Assembly: GCA_905221605.1 (NCBI GenBank)
Contig: CAJNDS010002079.1
Location: 831,001-895,000, forward strand
Direction of reading: 5' to 3'
Origin: Symbiodinium natans
Taxonomy: Eukaryota; Sar; Dinophyceae; Suessiales; Symbiodiniaceae
Length of the DNA stretch: 64,000 nt
Shown: positions 11,034-21,329 of the stretch, piece after piece
Layout of the letters: every line of letters starts with the position of its first letter
How positions within the stretch are numbered: the stretch's first letter is position 1
The notes under the pieces: model-generated
What the model saw: only the letters and a program-made list of their open reading frames with translations
Databases searched by the model: none
What the model was told of the DNA's origin: nothing
Program-made: the position numbers and the translations under genes

Positions 11034-11321
11034 TGCTGACTTTGGTGCTGGAGGATGAGCGGGGTTAGGGATGTTCTTCAAGTCTTAGGGTTTAGGGTTT
11101 GGGGGTTTAGGGTTCAGAGCGGGTTTCAGGATTTTCTGGACTAGCAAAAGGCTCCACGGCTAAACTTGACATGGTTGATAGCGCGTAGGGTTATAGGTTG
11201 TCGAAGTTTAATTCGATGGTTTGGGGGTTGAGGGCTTAATTAGACGAAACCCTAAACCTTAGCGACCCCAAAACCCTCTGATCCCTCTACTTGAACAGCC
11301 TTATACACCCAAAAAACATAC

Positions 11322-11412
11322 CGTGGAATAGAGCCGCTTCTTCTACAATCAGTGTATCCATCGTGTAGCACATTGCTGTGCTGTAGGGGGGCACAACTTT
11401 GATGAAACAAAG
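11322..11412 (-). CDS. Candidate exon (PPYSTAMCYTMDTLIVEEAA)
   Basis: Minus-strand open segment reading KVVPPYSTAMCYTMDTLIVE and then EAALFHG. It ends at CACG|GTATGT, a good donor. Flanked by ITS on the upstream side. The function is unknown. It probably belongs to the same minus-strand gene as the segments at 11463-12214. Confidence 0.42.
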
Positions 11413-11462
11413 TGCAGGGTTCAGGGCTTATAGGTTTAGGGTTTAGGGTTAGGGTTCAGGTT

Positions 11463-11774
11463 TTAGGGTTGAGGGTGCGTGCCATCCGTATCCTGCTTTG
11501 CCAATTCAGCCGAGGGCTGGTTGATGGTCACCTTCGATGGCCTGGAGGCCTGGTTCAATGAGAGACAATGGCCCCCCACCACCTGAGGCTTAGGAAAAGT
11601 GGACCTGCAGGGCGGTTCGATCATCGACTGCAGAGCCCACTCCCGCCAGGGAACATGATGGTCTCCAAGGCATCTCCCGGCGAAGCACTCGACGGGATCG
11701 CGCACAGGAAACACACCAGAACAGCGAGCACTCCGGTAGTCAGCACTTTGGCGAAACGAGCAAGAGATGGTCTC
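11463..11774 (-). CDS. Candidate exon of an unknown minus-strand gene
   Basis: After a CAGTAG|G acceptor the frame stays open for about 100 codons. It includes DPVECFAGRCLGDHHVPWRE and SKVTINQPSAELAKQDTDG, then runs into an ITS-derived tail. A second frame over 11770-11640 encodes a hydrophobic stretch (VLAVLVCFLCA) and could be real instead. Long openness favours the first frame. No family recognised. Confidence 0.42.
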   Translation of the reverse strand, partial: ETISCSFRQSADYRSARCSGVFPVRDPVECFAGRCLGDHHVPWREWALQSMIEPPCRSTFPKPQVVGGHCLSLNQASRPSKVTINQPSAELAKQDTDGTHPQP

Positions 11775-11846
11775 CTACTGCAGTTGAAACCCTAAACCCT
11801 AAACCCTAAACCCTAAACCCTAAACCCTAAACCCTAAACCCTAAAC

Positions 11847-12018
11847 CCTGAGCATCCTGCCCAAGTGACCCGAGGATGCGTCCTCTTCTGGGGTGTAGCC
11901 AGCGATGCCCTGCCTTGAGAGAGGAGGCCACTCTTTCTGGAGGCAATGTAAAAGTCGCTGAGCTGTGCGCACCAGGTTGTACCATCGAGACTCCGGCTTG
12001 CTATGGCACAGAAGGAAG
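11847..12018 (-). CDS. Candidate exon (RWYNLVRTAQRLLHCLQKEW)
   Basis: Open on the minus strand after a TAAAG acceptor. It includes RWYNLVRTAQRLLHCLQKEW and GIAGYTPEEDASSGHLGRML, and ends exactly at AGG|GTTTAGGG. The predicted phase does not join simply to the exon at 12097-12214, so another exon or another acceptor is likely. Unknown function. Confidence 0.5.
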
Positions 12019-12096
12019 CTTTACAGTTTTTTTTTTGATGACTTTCTTGAAAAGAGTTTTTTTGAGTTTTGGCTCCCTAAACCCTCAACCCTAAAC

Positions 12097-12214
12097 CCGT
12101 CTTCGTTGCAATGCCAGATTCCCCTCGGCAGGTGTCGATGATTCGCCACAGCTCTGCACATGCTGGTGCTAAGGGCTCCACTCGGATGGCCCTTAGATTC
12201 CTCTGAAACATGTT
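12097..12214 (-). CDS. Candidate exon (MFQRNLRAIRVEPL...)
   Basis: Follows a CCTAG acceptor, reads NMFQRNLRAIRVEPLAPACA then ELWRIIDTCRGESGIATKT, and stops at ACGG|GTTTAGGG, with the donor again supplied by ITS. Helical-looking and Cys-containing, with no recognised family. Confidence 0.48.
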
Positions 12215-13308
12215 CTAGGCCTGCCGAGTTTAGGCTTTAGGGTTGAAAACCTTCCGGGGCTCCATTTTCCTACCATTGTGGGGGGCTTGAACCCCTATGT
12301 TCGAAAAAATATGGGGGCCCGAAACCCGAAGCCCTCATGCACCCCAAAGCCCAACAGCCCTCACACGGGCATGGAACTGGTCCCGAGAGATTGCCTCGGA
12401 CCTGTGGCTGCTAGGGGGTTAAGGGTTTAGGGTTTAGAGGACCCCCCCCCCACCAGCCTAGTGCTGAGGGTCTGGTGTTCAAAAACCTAAACCTGAACTA
12501 CAGTTCAGGGGTTAGGCTTAAGGCTTAGGGTTTAAGCCATAGGGTTTAGGGTTTAGGGCGCTTAGGGCACCCTCAGCGGCCTGTCTCAGTCCAGCTTCGT
12601 TGAGCTCCTTGGGCCCCGGGGATTGCTTCAATTAGGATTTAGGGTTTAGGGTCTAGGGTTTAGAGTTTAGAGTTTAGGGTTTAAGTTGCTACAAGGATTT
12701 TGCTGTCCAACCCGAAACCCTAAACCATGATAAGCCAAGTTGTGTTGGGCCTAGGTGTTCGGTGGGGCTTGGTGAACCCAACTTGCTTCCGATTTACTTT
12801 GAAATAGCTGCTGTGCAGGGGCTACAGTTGAATCAGTGCTTCTTAAGCTTTGGGGCCAGTGGGCCTATCGGGTGATCCAGGGAGGAATGGGCTTAGGGTT
12901 CAGGGTTTCGGGTGTAGGGTTCTATGTTTCGCCTTCGAGCTCTGGTGCCTGCTTCGAGGCAACGATCCTTGAATACTTTCCGGGCTGCTGTGAGGGGGAC
13001 TGAACACCTAAACCCTAAACCCGAAACCCTAGGCCTAAGTTCTGTAGCCGCAGCCCAGTTTGGGTGGGGGATTTCTCTTTTCTCGTGTGGCACCCTCAAG
13101 ACACTGAAACGCGCTGTTCGCTACCCGCTACCCCAAGAACGTCTAGACCCTCGAGACCCCCATCCTTATACACCCCTCATACCCCCTATGCCCTCCTTAT
13201 ACCCCCCTTATACCCCCCTTATACCTCCCTTATCCCCCCATGAAACCCCTAAACCTGAAACCCTAAACCCTAAACCCTAAACTCTCAACCCTAAACCCAT
13301 ATCCCCCT

Positions 13309-13411
13309 ACCCCAGATATTGCGACCCAGCAGCATACCTCCGGACCTGCACGACGTCGTTGTTCGAAGCCTTTGAGAACGCAGCTCTGGTGGTGCACTGC
13401 CCTCTGCATAG
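13309..13411 (+). CDS. Candidate exon (YCDPAAYLRTCTTSLFEAFE)
   Basis: Follows a CCCCTACCCCAG acceptor and is open on the plus strand: YCDPAAYLRTCTTSLFEAFE then NAALVVHCPLH. Flanked by CCCTAAA on the left and TTTAGGG on the right. No family recognised. It may be a 5' part of the gene continued at 14.5-15.9 kb. Confidence 0.42.
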
Positions 13412-13901
13412 GGGTTCAGGGTTTAGGGTTTAGGGTTTAGGGGGTTTAGGGAAAGTATAAAAGGGTTCAGGTCCGGGGAAAGCTTTCGGGGAGTTTCTGC
13501 TTTTACAAGCTCCGGGGGGCCGCCCTAAACCCTAAACCCTAAACCCTAAGCCCTAAACCCTAAACCCTAAACCCTAAACCCTAAACCCTAAACCCTAAAC
13601 CCTTTCTGGGTTTGGGGCTGCAAGCTCTTGGGGTTTAGGTTTCGACTCTCGGGCCTGGGCACCAGGTACCAACATGGGAACTTCCAGAACCCCCCTGGTC
13701 CCTTGTAAGGAATGGGGGGGAGTTAGGCACCTTATTATCCTATAAAAAATAAGTAAAGAAATAAACAAGAGGTTCTGTGTAACACTTCTATACACTGTAC
13801 TAAACCCTAAACCCTAAACCCTGAACCCTAAACCCTAAACCCTAAACCCTAAACCTTAAACCCAAAACCCTCCAAACCCTTGAGCCCTCAGAAGCAACCC
13901 G

Positions 13902-13978
13902 TCAGAAAAGGTCAAAGCGTTTCGAATTTGGAGTTTGGAGACTGCCAGAGGGGCATTCTGCAGGCCCTTGGCTCGTCT
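13902..13978 (+). CDS. Candidate exon (VRKGQSVSNLEFGDCQRGIL)
   Basis: An open plus-strand segment of about 26 codons lying between two ITS blocks, reading VRKGQSVSNLEFGDCQRGIL then QALGSS. Unknown. Confidence 0.33.
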
Positions 13979-14132
13979 AGGGTTTTAGGGTTTAGGGTTT
14001 AGGGTCTAGGGTTTTAGGGTTTAGGGTTTAGGGATTAGGGTTTGGGGTTTCGGGTTTAGGGTACAGGCGTCAGGGTTTGGGGCAGGGGATGTGATAGCAG
14101 GAGAAGAATCACATCCCAGGAAATTTTTAGGG

Positions 14133-14240
14133 TAGTTACATGGCCCCTTATGGGCCCCCCCAACCCAAGGTCCCATGCATCAGAATCTGTTTAAGAAGGT
14201 AAGGGACTATGTTTATTAAGGGAGGTTTATGGTTTAGGGG
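14133..14240. mobile_element. Family B element, diverged copy
   Basis: GGGTAGTTACATGGCCCCTT at the left and AAGGTAAGGGACTATGTTTA at the right, with the CATCAGAATC core of the family. Confidence 0.6.
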
Positions 14241-14555
14241 TTAGGGGTTTGGGGCTTGTATGGCTTAGGGTACCCTAAGAGGAAAGCGGAAAGTCCCCCC
14301 TCCCACAACCCTATGAAACCTCAACCTTGAACCCCTAAGCCAAAACCCCCAAAGACTGCTGCCTATGACAATTCCGGGGAGTGCAATGGAAGAACAAGCA
14401 CGGGATAGGCTTAGGGTTTAGGGTTTCGAGTTTAATTTTTAGGGTTTGGGGTTTCGGTTTGGGGCTTAAGCTTTGGGAACCTTTTTAAAGATCTTTAGGT
14501 TTCAGGGCCATTTTCGGGAGGAACCTTTAGGGACACTGCGAGTCTTAAGCCCTTG

Positions 14556-14697
14556 AGAGCCTGCACAAGAAGACAGCCAACTACGAAGCCGTTGTGGTGC
14601 ACTTGGCTGTTGAGTTTGGATTGAAACCAGGTTGGCCTCTGAAGCCCTTTGAGCAAAAAATGCCTGAAGATCCCCTCCCGGACGCCCCTAAAACTCC
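14556..14697 (+). CDS. Candidate exon (SLHKKTANYEAVVVHLAVEF)
   Basis: Follows a CCCTTGAG acceptor, open, reading SLHKKTANYEAVVVHLAVEF then GLKPGWPLKPFEQKMPEDPL PDAP. It then runs into CCCTAAA repeats, which translate as PKPETLNPKP and should not be counted as protein. This is the best plus-strand exon in the 13-16 kb region. Function unknown. Confidence 0.52.
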
Positions 14698-14788
14698 AAA
14701 CCCTAAACCCGAAACCCTAAACCCTAAACCCGAAACCCGAAACCCTAAACCCGAAACCCTAAACCCTAAACCCTAAACCCCAAGCCAT

Positions 14789-14880
14789 GAAATCTTCCAA
14801 GGTCCATGCAGTCAACTCAAAGTCCTCGATGAAAGAATACTGCACCTGGGCTCAGAATGCTCAAGGTTCAAGCGCTTTAG
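14789..14880 (+). CDS. Candidate exon (MKSSKVHAVNSKSSMKEYCT)
   Basis: Open plus-strand segment between ITS blocks, reading MKSSKVHAVNSKSSMKEYCT then WAQNAQGSSALG. It could be the exon after 14556-14697, with the CCCTAAA array as the intron. The exact splice sites are unclear. Confidence 0.42.
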
Positions 14881-15018
14881 GATTTAGGGTTTAGGGTTTA
14901 GGGTTTGGGGTTTAGGGTTTAGGGTTTAGGGCTTAGGGTTTCGGGTTTCGGGTTTCGGGTTTGGCATTTAGGGAACTTCAAGGTTTAGGGTGCAGCTTCA
15001 AGGCTCAAGCGAGTTTAG

Positions 15019-15055
15019 GTTCCCAAAGAAGCTCGACGAAAAGGGCAACACACGG
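15019..15055 (+). CDS. Candidate micro-exon (FPKKLDEKGNTR)
   Basis: A 37-nt segment: GAGTTTAG|G acceptor, twelve codons reading FPKKLDEKGNTR, then a CGG|GTGTAG donor. The acceptor AG is part of a TTTAGG unit. Short, so the support is limited. Confidence 0.38.
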
Positions 15056-15170
15056 GTGTAGATGGACCCAGAGGTTTAAGGGTTTAGGGTTTAAGGTTTA
15101 GGGCTTATAAGGGTTTAGGGTTTAAGGTTTAGGGCTAGGGTTATACTGCTTGCTCATTATCTGGGTGCTT

Positions 15171-15272
15171 CCCGGCAAGGGTCTATGTTGGAAAGGTGTC
15201 ATCCGCAAATGCCCCCTCGGACATGGGTAATGGTGGGGTTTGTGGCAGGGGTCCAACTCGCGTGAAAAAACA
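15171..15272 (+). CDS. Candidate exon (VYVGKVSSANAPSDMGNGGV)
   Basis: Open through FPARVYVGKVSSANAPSDMG then NGGVCGRGPTRVKKQ, ending at CAG|GTAGGTTTG, a good donor. The CAG end is in phase 0 and joins to the exon at 15741. Unknown family. Confidence 0.45.
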
Positions 15273-15555
15273 GGTAGGTTTGGGGTCGTCAAGGCAATAG
15301 CCGCGTGTAGTCACCCTAGTCGTGACAACGCTAACAGTGTTTTGTAAAAGCCCTCAACCCTGAACCCAAACCATAAACCCCAATCAAACCCCAAACCTTA
15401 ACCCACCCTGAATGAACCTTAAACCAAGAAGAAGAACCTAATGACGTCGTGATGCTCATGATAACCTGACAAGAACCCAAAGCATGTCCCTCAATATAGC
15501 CACAAAAATGAACCCTTTGATAGTAACCCCCAATCAAAACCTTATTACAACAACC

Positions 15556-15725
15556 TTACCCCTAAACCCTAAACCCTAAACCCTAAACCCTAAACCCTAA
15601 ACCCTAAACCCTAAACCCTAAACCCTAAACCCTAAACCCTAAACCCTAAACCCTAAACCTAAACCCTAAACCCTAAACCCGAAATCCCAAGCCCCAAACC
15701 CCAAACCCCAAACCCTAAACCCTAA
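15556..15725. repeat. Interstitial telomere-like repeat (CCCTAAA)
   Basis: More than twenty units, mostly perfect, immediately upstream of the exon at 15741. One of the longest perfect blocks in the window. Confidence 0.94.
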
Positions 15726-15740
15726 CCCCCCCTCCTTGAG

Positions 15741-15854
15741 GCGACCTTGCTACAAAGTAGGGAAGAGGCCGGTCGCATCAGCGTCTTCGCGAAAAGCTCG
15801 ATGCGGTCCTGGCGCCGGCTGGAGCCTTTACCGGGCTTACAGGGGCTTATCTGA
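15741..15854 (+). CDS. Candidate last exon, ends in TGA
   Basis: CCTCCTTGAG|GCG acceptor, then 37 codons reading ATLLQSREEAGRISVFAKSS and MRSWRRLEPLPGLQGLI, and a TGA stop at 15852. It joins in phase 0 to the CAG end at 15272. A basic C-terminus of unknown function. Confidence 0.45.
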   Translation, partial: ATLLQSREEAGRISVFAKSSMRSWRRLEPLPGLQGLI

Positions 15855-16774
15855 CCTTTAGGGTTTAGGGTTTAGGGATGAGGGTTTAGGGTTTAGGGTT
15901 AGGGTTTAGGGTTTAGGGTTTAGGGTTTAGGGTAGTATATCACTGCAGCAACAAGAGGCTGCTTCACATAGCGCAGGTTTGTCCTTCATACATGTACATA
16001 GACAGAGTTTTAGGGGCTTTGGGGTTCAACGGCTCTCAACCAATAGGTTTAAGGCTTGGGGCTTTTGGGGGTTTAGGGGCCCTGAACCCTAAACCCTAAA
16101 CCCTAACCCTAAACCCTAAACCCTGAACCCTAAACTCTAAACCCTCAATCATACACCGGTCCGCGACGCCCGTCTGCAGCGACCACACTTGGGGCTTCAC
16201 CTCAAGGGCGCGGTGGCTAAGGTCTTGGGCTGAGGATTCCGGCTTCGTGGCTTTAGGGTTTAGGGTTTGGGTTTTAGGGTTTAAGATTAGGGCTTCGTGG
16301 CTTAGGGTTAGGGTTTAGGGCTTCGTGGCTTTAAGGTTTAGCGGGCGTAGGGCTTAGGGTCTAGGGTCTGAAGTTGAGAGCTCAGGTTTGGGGGTTTAAG
16401 GTCATATGGTTTGGGGCATTAGCTTTTCGACTTTGGGAGCTTGAGGGTCTTCTCACTAGACCCGGGACTAACCTAGGAACAAACAGGGTGCCCTTTTTGG
16501 TTTTAAGGGGGTTATAAGGGAACTGTTCTTCTCCGATTTTTCCGGCACGTAGGGTTTAGGGTTTAGGGTTTAGGGTTTAGGGTTTAGGGCTTAGGGTTTA
16601 GGGTTTAAATTTTAGGGTTTAGGGTTTAGGGTTTAAGTTTAGTCGTAACCGGGAGGTCAGATGCCGGATCAGGTTCTTGTTCCGGTGGGATGTGTTGGTC
16701 GCGATCGGGATTCGGTTGATCGTCGTCTCTCTCGTTCTCCATCCTCCCGTCGTCTCTCCCTGTTGAGTGGTTGC

Positions 16775-16868
16775 AGTGGTTGTCAAAATTATGATCCCGT
16801 TTGGGTACCATAATATGAGGTGCCGTACTATAATCGGGATCCAAAAACGGACCGTGATTTGACAACCA
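16775..16868. mobile_element. Family E palindromic element
   Basis: TGGTTGTCAAAATTATGATC at the left and GACCGTGATTTGACAACCA at the right. The core has CCCGTTTGGGTACCATAAT and GGTGCCGTA. A related half copy lies at 45184-45235 (GATTGTCAAAAATATGATCC). Confidence 0.6.
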
Positions 16869-16884
16869 CCGTGTGGTTCAGGCT

Positions 16885-17058
16885 TCAACTGTACTTATAT
16901 AACCCAATTAAAACCATATTCGGGAACTTAAGGGGCTTACAAGTGGGTTATAAGTACAGCTATCCTAAACCCTAAATTCTAAACCCTAGTTAAACCCTAA
17001 ACCATGTGCAGTTCTCATTGGTTAGTAAGCACCATGAACCTCCAAGTAGGAGGCCTTG
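16885..17058. mobile_element. Family C element halves
   Basis: TGTACTTATATAACCCAATT and GGGGCTTACAAGTGGGTTAT AAGTACAG lie at 16885-16965. The outer end, GTAAGCACCATGAACCTCCA AGTAGG, lies at 17028-17056 after an intervening ITS scrap. Confidence 0.5.
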
Positions 17059-17189
17059 GGTTTTGCCAGGCGCGTCTCATCATTTTGCGAGTTCTTGGCA
17101 GGGGAATTCGGGAGCGGGCCTCATTCCCAGCGCACTGCTTTATGGTTTAGGGTTAAGGGCGGGAACAAACCCCAAAAAGGGTTTGAGGG

Positions 17190-17275
17190 TTAGGGTTTAT
17201 AGGGTTTATAGGGTTTATAGGGTTTATAGGGTTTATAGGGTTTATAGGGTTTATAGGGTTTATAGGGTTTAGGGT
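17190..17275. repeat. Nine-base variant array (GGGTTTATA)
   Basis: Nine tandem GGGTTTATA units, each an ITS unit with an extra TA. A small complementary run (CCCTATAAA) is at 17478-17520. Confidence 0.88.
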
Positions 17276-17654
17276 TAAGGGCTAAGTTGAAGGGTTTAGG
17301 GCTAGGGTGGGAACAAACCCCAAACCCAAAACCGTCGTGGGGACTCTGCACTGCGCACCCGTATCCCCCAAAAGTCCTAGAAGCCCTGGAGCCCCAAAGC
17401 CCGAAAAGAGCCAACAACCCTGCAACCCAAAAAGCGCTAAACCGAAAAAACCCACATGTCCCCCAAACCCTAAATCCTGTAAGCCCTATAAACCCTCTAA
17501 ACCCTATAAACCCTACAAACCCTACACACCCTTACCCCCCCCACACACCCCCAAGTTTGCAAAGTCCCAAATGTTTTTTGCCCCAAACCCTCAGCCCTAG
17601 ACCTTAAACCACAACCACAAACCCTGAGGGGTTGAGACCCTAGAGACGGACCAA

Positions 17655-17790
17655 ACCCTAAACCCTAAACCCTCAACCCTAAACCCTAAACCCTAAACCC
17701 TAAACCCTAAAACCCTAAACCCTAAACCCTAAACCCTAAACCCTAAACCCTAAACCCTAAACCCTAAACCCTAAACCCTAACCCTAAACC
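17655..17790. repeat. Interstitial telomere-like repeat (CCCTAAA)
   Basis: About nineteen units. Confidence 0.93.
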
Positions 17791-18004
17791 CTAAGCCACA
17801 AACCCGGCTCACCCGGCGCGTGAAGTCTATGCGTGACTGAGAGAGGGTTTTGAGGGTGTATGGGTTTAGGTATGAACCCTGAGCCCTAAACCAGTTTTGG
17901 GGTTTAAGGTGTAGAGGGTCTAGAGAATAAGGTTCTCATGCTTTCTAGAACTCTCCTAGAACCCCGGGCCTGTGCTCAGGAGATTGGGGATGGCTGCCTC
18001 TAGG

Positions 18005-18165
18005 GGTTAGGGTTAGGGTTTAGGGTTTAGGGTTTAGGGTTTAGGGTTTAGGGTTTAGGGTTTGGGGTTTAGGGTTTAGGGTTTAGGGTTTAGGGTTTAG
18101 GGTTTAGGGTTTAGGGTTTAAAGTTTAGGGTTTAGGGTTTAGGGTTTAGGGTTTAGGGTTTAGGT
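18005..18165. repeat. Interstitial telomere-like repeat (TTTAGGG)
   Basis: About twenty-two units, opposite in orientation to the block 200 bp to its left. The two could fold back on each other. Confidence 0.94.
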
Positions 18166-18315
18166 CTCTCGCCGGCCTGCTCTCCACGGGATCCCCGCAC
18201 TTGGAGAGGACTGCCGCCATAGCACCTAAGAAAGGGGGTTCAGGGTTTGGGGTTGAAGGTTTGGGGTTTAGGGTTAGGGGTTTCAGGGTTTAGGGTTTAG
18301 GCTTCAAGGTTTAGG

Positions 18316-18422
18316 TTGGGATGTTCCCGCTTCTACTAGCAGTCCTTAATAGGAATATATTAGGGGAGAGGGGCGGTGTCTTTCCCTACAAAGGACTGTT
18401 AGTAGAAGCGGGAACATCCCAA
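18316..18422. mobile_element. Family A palindromic element (A2) with 8-bp duplication
   Basis: A 107-bp element: TTGGGATGTTCCCGCTTCTA at the left, mirrored by TAGAAGCGGGAACATCCCAA at the right, with CAGTCCTTAAT and AAGGACTG inner arms. The flanking 8 bases are GGTTTAGG and GGTTTAGC, so it probably inserted into a TTTAGG repeat. Confidence 0.85.
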
Positions 18423-18529
18423 GGTTTAGCAGGCTTAGAGGTTGTTTGAGGGTTGCTTCAGAGTTGCTTAGGGTTGCCTAGGGTTTTGGGTACCTGTTCT
18501 GAGGAATCTTATTTTAAAATAGGAATGGA

Positions 18530-18704
18530 TGGGGAGGGGAGGGGGCATATTTCGGGGAGGCTGCCTGGCCAAGTTTCCAAGTTTCAGCTTGCTGAGGATG
18601 CTGCATCTTGAGAGACAAATATGAACAAAAGAAGCATGCTCCGCGAGGCTCCGAGAGGAAGCTCCACGAAGTTTTTTTGGAGCTTTTCGCGCCAGCCATA
18701 TAAA
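18530..18704 (-). CDS. Candidate exon, basic protein
   Basis: Two minus-strand frames are open here. One reads WLARKAPKKLRGASSRSLAE then HASFVHICLSRCSILSKLKL. The other starts at an ATG at 18699 (MAGAKSSKKTSWSFLSEPRG). I cannot choose between them. Function unknown. Confidence 0.3.
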
Positions 18705-18766
18705 CTGTCGAGGGTTGTTTAGGCGGATTTAGGGTGCTGAGAACCAGAGGCTTCCTTCATCTAGGG

Positions 18767-18925
18767 TTGGGATGTTCCCCCTTATACGAACATAAGGATT
18801 ATGATTGGGGGGGGGGGGGAGTACTATTCTCATTAATAAGGACTGTTAGTGTATATATATATACACATAGATAGATAGATAGATAGATATATATATATAT
18901 ATATATATATGAGGGAGCATCCCAA
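18767..18925. mobile_element. Family A palindromic element (A3) with perfect 8-bp duplication
   Basis: Ends TTGGGATGTTCCCCC and GGGAGCATCCCAA. The target duplication ATCTAGGG is perfect (18759-18766 and 18926-18933). The interior holds a G tract and a (GATA)n/(AT)n microsatellite. Confidence 0.87.
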
Positions 18926-19319
18926 ATCTAGGGGTATTTGAGAGTTTGGGGTTTTGGGTTTAATCCCAGCCCTACATCTTGGGGTTGTTGCAAAGGCCTT
19001 CGTGTGGGCCCTTCATTGGGGGGGAACCATCGCATTCAACAGCCCATGCTTCAGAACCGTTTCACCACACGAAGGTTTACCAAATTGGCCGGGGGGGGGG
19101 GGGGGGGGGGGGGTGGTACCTTATAGAGCTCTGACAAGGGGCCCTACTCTTCGGGGTCTATTTTAGGGCCCCCTGTTTTCGTACACTCCCATATCAAGGG
19201 ACCATGTGACGACCATTACACTACATCTGACCCTAGAACTCTGAACCTGGCAACCTGAAGCACAAAATCACGCAGTCTAGGGTTAAGTGTTTAGTGCTTC
19301 GGGCTTCTGAAATTAACAA

Positions 19320-19446
19320 AAAGCCCAACCCCCCAAACAAGCTCGGAAGTCGCGCTGAGGCGGGTAGGGCCCATCGGGCGGAACCACCACCTGCCAAGAG
19401 GCGATGCTTCTCGCTTGCCATGTCCAGCCCTGAAGCATGGACTGTT
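19320..19446 (+). CDS. Candidate exon (AEPPPAKRRCFSLAMSSPEA)
   Basis: Open plus-strand segment reading NKLGSRAEAGRAHRAEPPPA then KRRCFSLAMSSPEAWTVWG. The opposite strand is also open from an ATG at 19421 (MASEKHRLLAGGG), so the strand is uncertain. Confidence 0.3.
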
Positions 19447-19726
19447 TGGGGTTTTTAACCCGTTTGGGGTTAAGGGTTTCAGGGTTTTAGGGTTTTAGGG
19501 TTCTAGGGTTCTAGGGTTCTAGGGTTTTAGGGTTTTAGGGTTCTAGGGTTCTAGGGTTTTAGGGTTTTAGGTTTTAGGGTTTTGGAGTTTAGGGGCTTAC
19601 TTGGAAGCCCTGTTGACTTCTTATGTAGGGCTTGTAAGGTGGGATGTGGGGATTCCATTCGGGTTTCCAGGGGATACTCAGTAGACTTCCTGACTTACTA
19701 ACTCAAAGGAGCATCCAAGTAGAGTT

Positions 19727-19850
19727 TAAGGTAGGTACATGGTCCCTCAATATGGGCCCTTACATGGGGAAGCCTTGCATGCCCCTCACATAGGAAACCC
19801 AATGGCCCATACTTCAGAACCCTTGAGGAAGGCATAACTTCCCTTAGAAG
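19727..19850. mobile_element. Family B palindromic element
   Basis: GGTAGGTACATGGTCCCTCA with GGGCCCTTACATGGGG and CCCATACTTCAGAACCC. The right arm is only partly retained. Confidence 0.65.
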
Positions 19851-20189
19851 GTTGCAGCCCGCGTCCCCACCGTCAATCCTACATAGCTGGTGCTCGGATT
19901 CCTTAACCCCTGATACCCTCACATCCTCACATATACCCTTTCAACCCCATGAAACCCTATCAACCCTGTAAGCCGTATAAACCCTGTAAAGCCTGTAAAC
20001 CCCAAAAGCCTTGCAAGCACCCTAAACCCTCCAAAAACCCTTCAAAGCCTGTTATAAAAAAAACGCAATAAACCCCTATAAGCCCTACGAGAAAACCATA
20101 AAAACACCCCACAAAACACCGGTTTAGGAAGCGCTTACCCTAAACCCTAAACCCTAAACCCTAAGCCCTAAGCCCTAAACGCTAAGCCT

Positions 20190-20260
20190 TTTGCTGTTGC
20201 ATCTGTGCTGCCACGGAGGCGTGTCGGGTGCGCAGGTCTGCCCGTGCCATGCTCGAAACT
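20190..20260 (-). CDS. Candidate exon (MARADLRTRHASVAAQMQQQ)
   Basis: Minus-strand open segment reading SSMARADLRTRHASVAAQMQ then QQKA. It lies between ITS blocks and downstream of the segment at 20396. Probably part of the 21.6-20 kb minus-strand gene. Confidence 0.38.
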
Positions 20261-20395
20261 TAGGGATGAGGGCAGGTTTAGAGTTGGGGGTTTAGGGTTT
20301 GGGGTTTAGGGCTTGGGGTTTCGGGTTTAGGGTTGAAAACTTGGGGTTTGTGGTGATTGCAACCCTTCAGAAGTCAGGCAGCAGTATGACATTCA

Positions 20396-20484
20396 CTGAT
20401 GCACCTGTGCTGTCAGCCAAATGGTGATCTTCTTGACCAGTTGCGGATTCTGGAACCACGAAAGCTGCACTACGCCCTCGCACG
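20396..20484 (-). CDS. Candidate exon (VAFYACEGVVQLSWFQNPQL)
   Basis: After a CGATGAG acceptor the frame reads VAFYACEGVVQLSWFQNPQL then VKKITIWLTAQ, and it stops at CAG|GTGCAT. The composition is clearly protein-like. No family recognised. Confidence 0.52.
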
Positions 20485-20579
20485 CGTAGAAGGCAACTTC
20501 TCATCGTCGTGAAGATCGAAGAAAAGGCACATTTTGTGACAAGAGGATTTAGGGTTTAGGGTTTAGGGTTTAGGGTTTG

Positions 20580-20616
20580 CATGCCTCCAGTTCCTGCACA
20601 TCTGGCATGGACTTAG
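20580..20616 (-). CDS. Candidate short exon (SMPDVQELEAC)
   Basis: GGACTAAG acceptor, then SMPDVQELEAC, then ITS. Short, and supported mainly by its position between the segments at 20484 and 20850. Confidence 0.28.
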
Positions 20617-20849
20617 TCCGTCAGTCTTCACAAGCCAGGCCCTATAAGCCCCCAAAACCCTTAACCCTAAAACCCTAAAACCCTAAACCCTAAACCCTAC
20701 ACCCCAAAAACCCTAAAGACCTAAAAACCCTAAAGACCTAAACCCGAAAACCCTAAGGCCTAAACCCCCTAAACCCTAGATTCGATCCAAAACCAAAACC
20801 CAAAACCCTGGGGAACCCTGGTTTTGGGACTTGGGGGGGGGCCCTTCGG

Positions 20850-20957
20850 GGCAGTGAGCATGCATACGGGCAGCACTTGATCCGGCGGCTTGTCTGCACG
20901 ACTTGTTCCAAGCGCCATCAAGGTGTGCGGCTGCATTCTTTCATGTTTAGGTTTAGG
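20850..20957 (-). CDS. Candidate exon (HLDGAWNKSCRQAAGSSAAR)
   Basis: Minus-strand open segment reading NAAAHLDGAWNKSCRQAAGS then SAARMHAHCPEG. A second open frame exists. Unknown function. Confidence 0.36.
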
Positions 20958-21329
20958 CTTTAGGGCTTAGGGCTTTAGGGTTTAGGGTATTTTAGGGGTT
21001 CGCAAACCTCCTCTAGATGCTTTACGGGTTCGGTCAGGTCTTGGGTTTAGAGTTTAGGCCTCAGGTATCTACCCGGCGCATAGAGAATTCCGAGACGGTT
21101 GATCTACACTGTGTGTCGTTTTTGTGATTAATAATGCAACTAATCCCCTATACCCTAAACCCTAAACCCCAAGCCGCACAGGGGACCATCATTTAGATAC
21201 CCCGCCTTTAATGTAGATAATCTATATTCATTGACCCACGAACTTCTCACACGGCCTGGCATGAGTCTTCCTCATCTTGAAGGTCATTCCGAAGGCACCC
21301 CCCCCCCCCCCCCAAATTAGCAACTTGGT

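Noticed and set aside
14698-14776. Protein tails such as PNPKPETLNPKP here and in many other frames
   Set aside because: This is CCCTAAA telomere repeat read in frame. It recurs at dozens of ITS blocks and is not evidence of a protein family.
15227-15248. A 22-nt GT-AG intron inside the exon at 15171-15272
   Set aside because: Borders and phase fit one reading, but 22 nt is too short and the alternative frame is open straight through.
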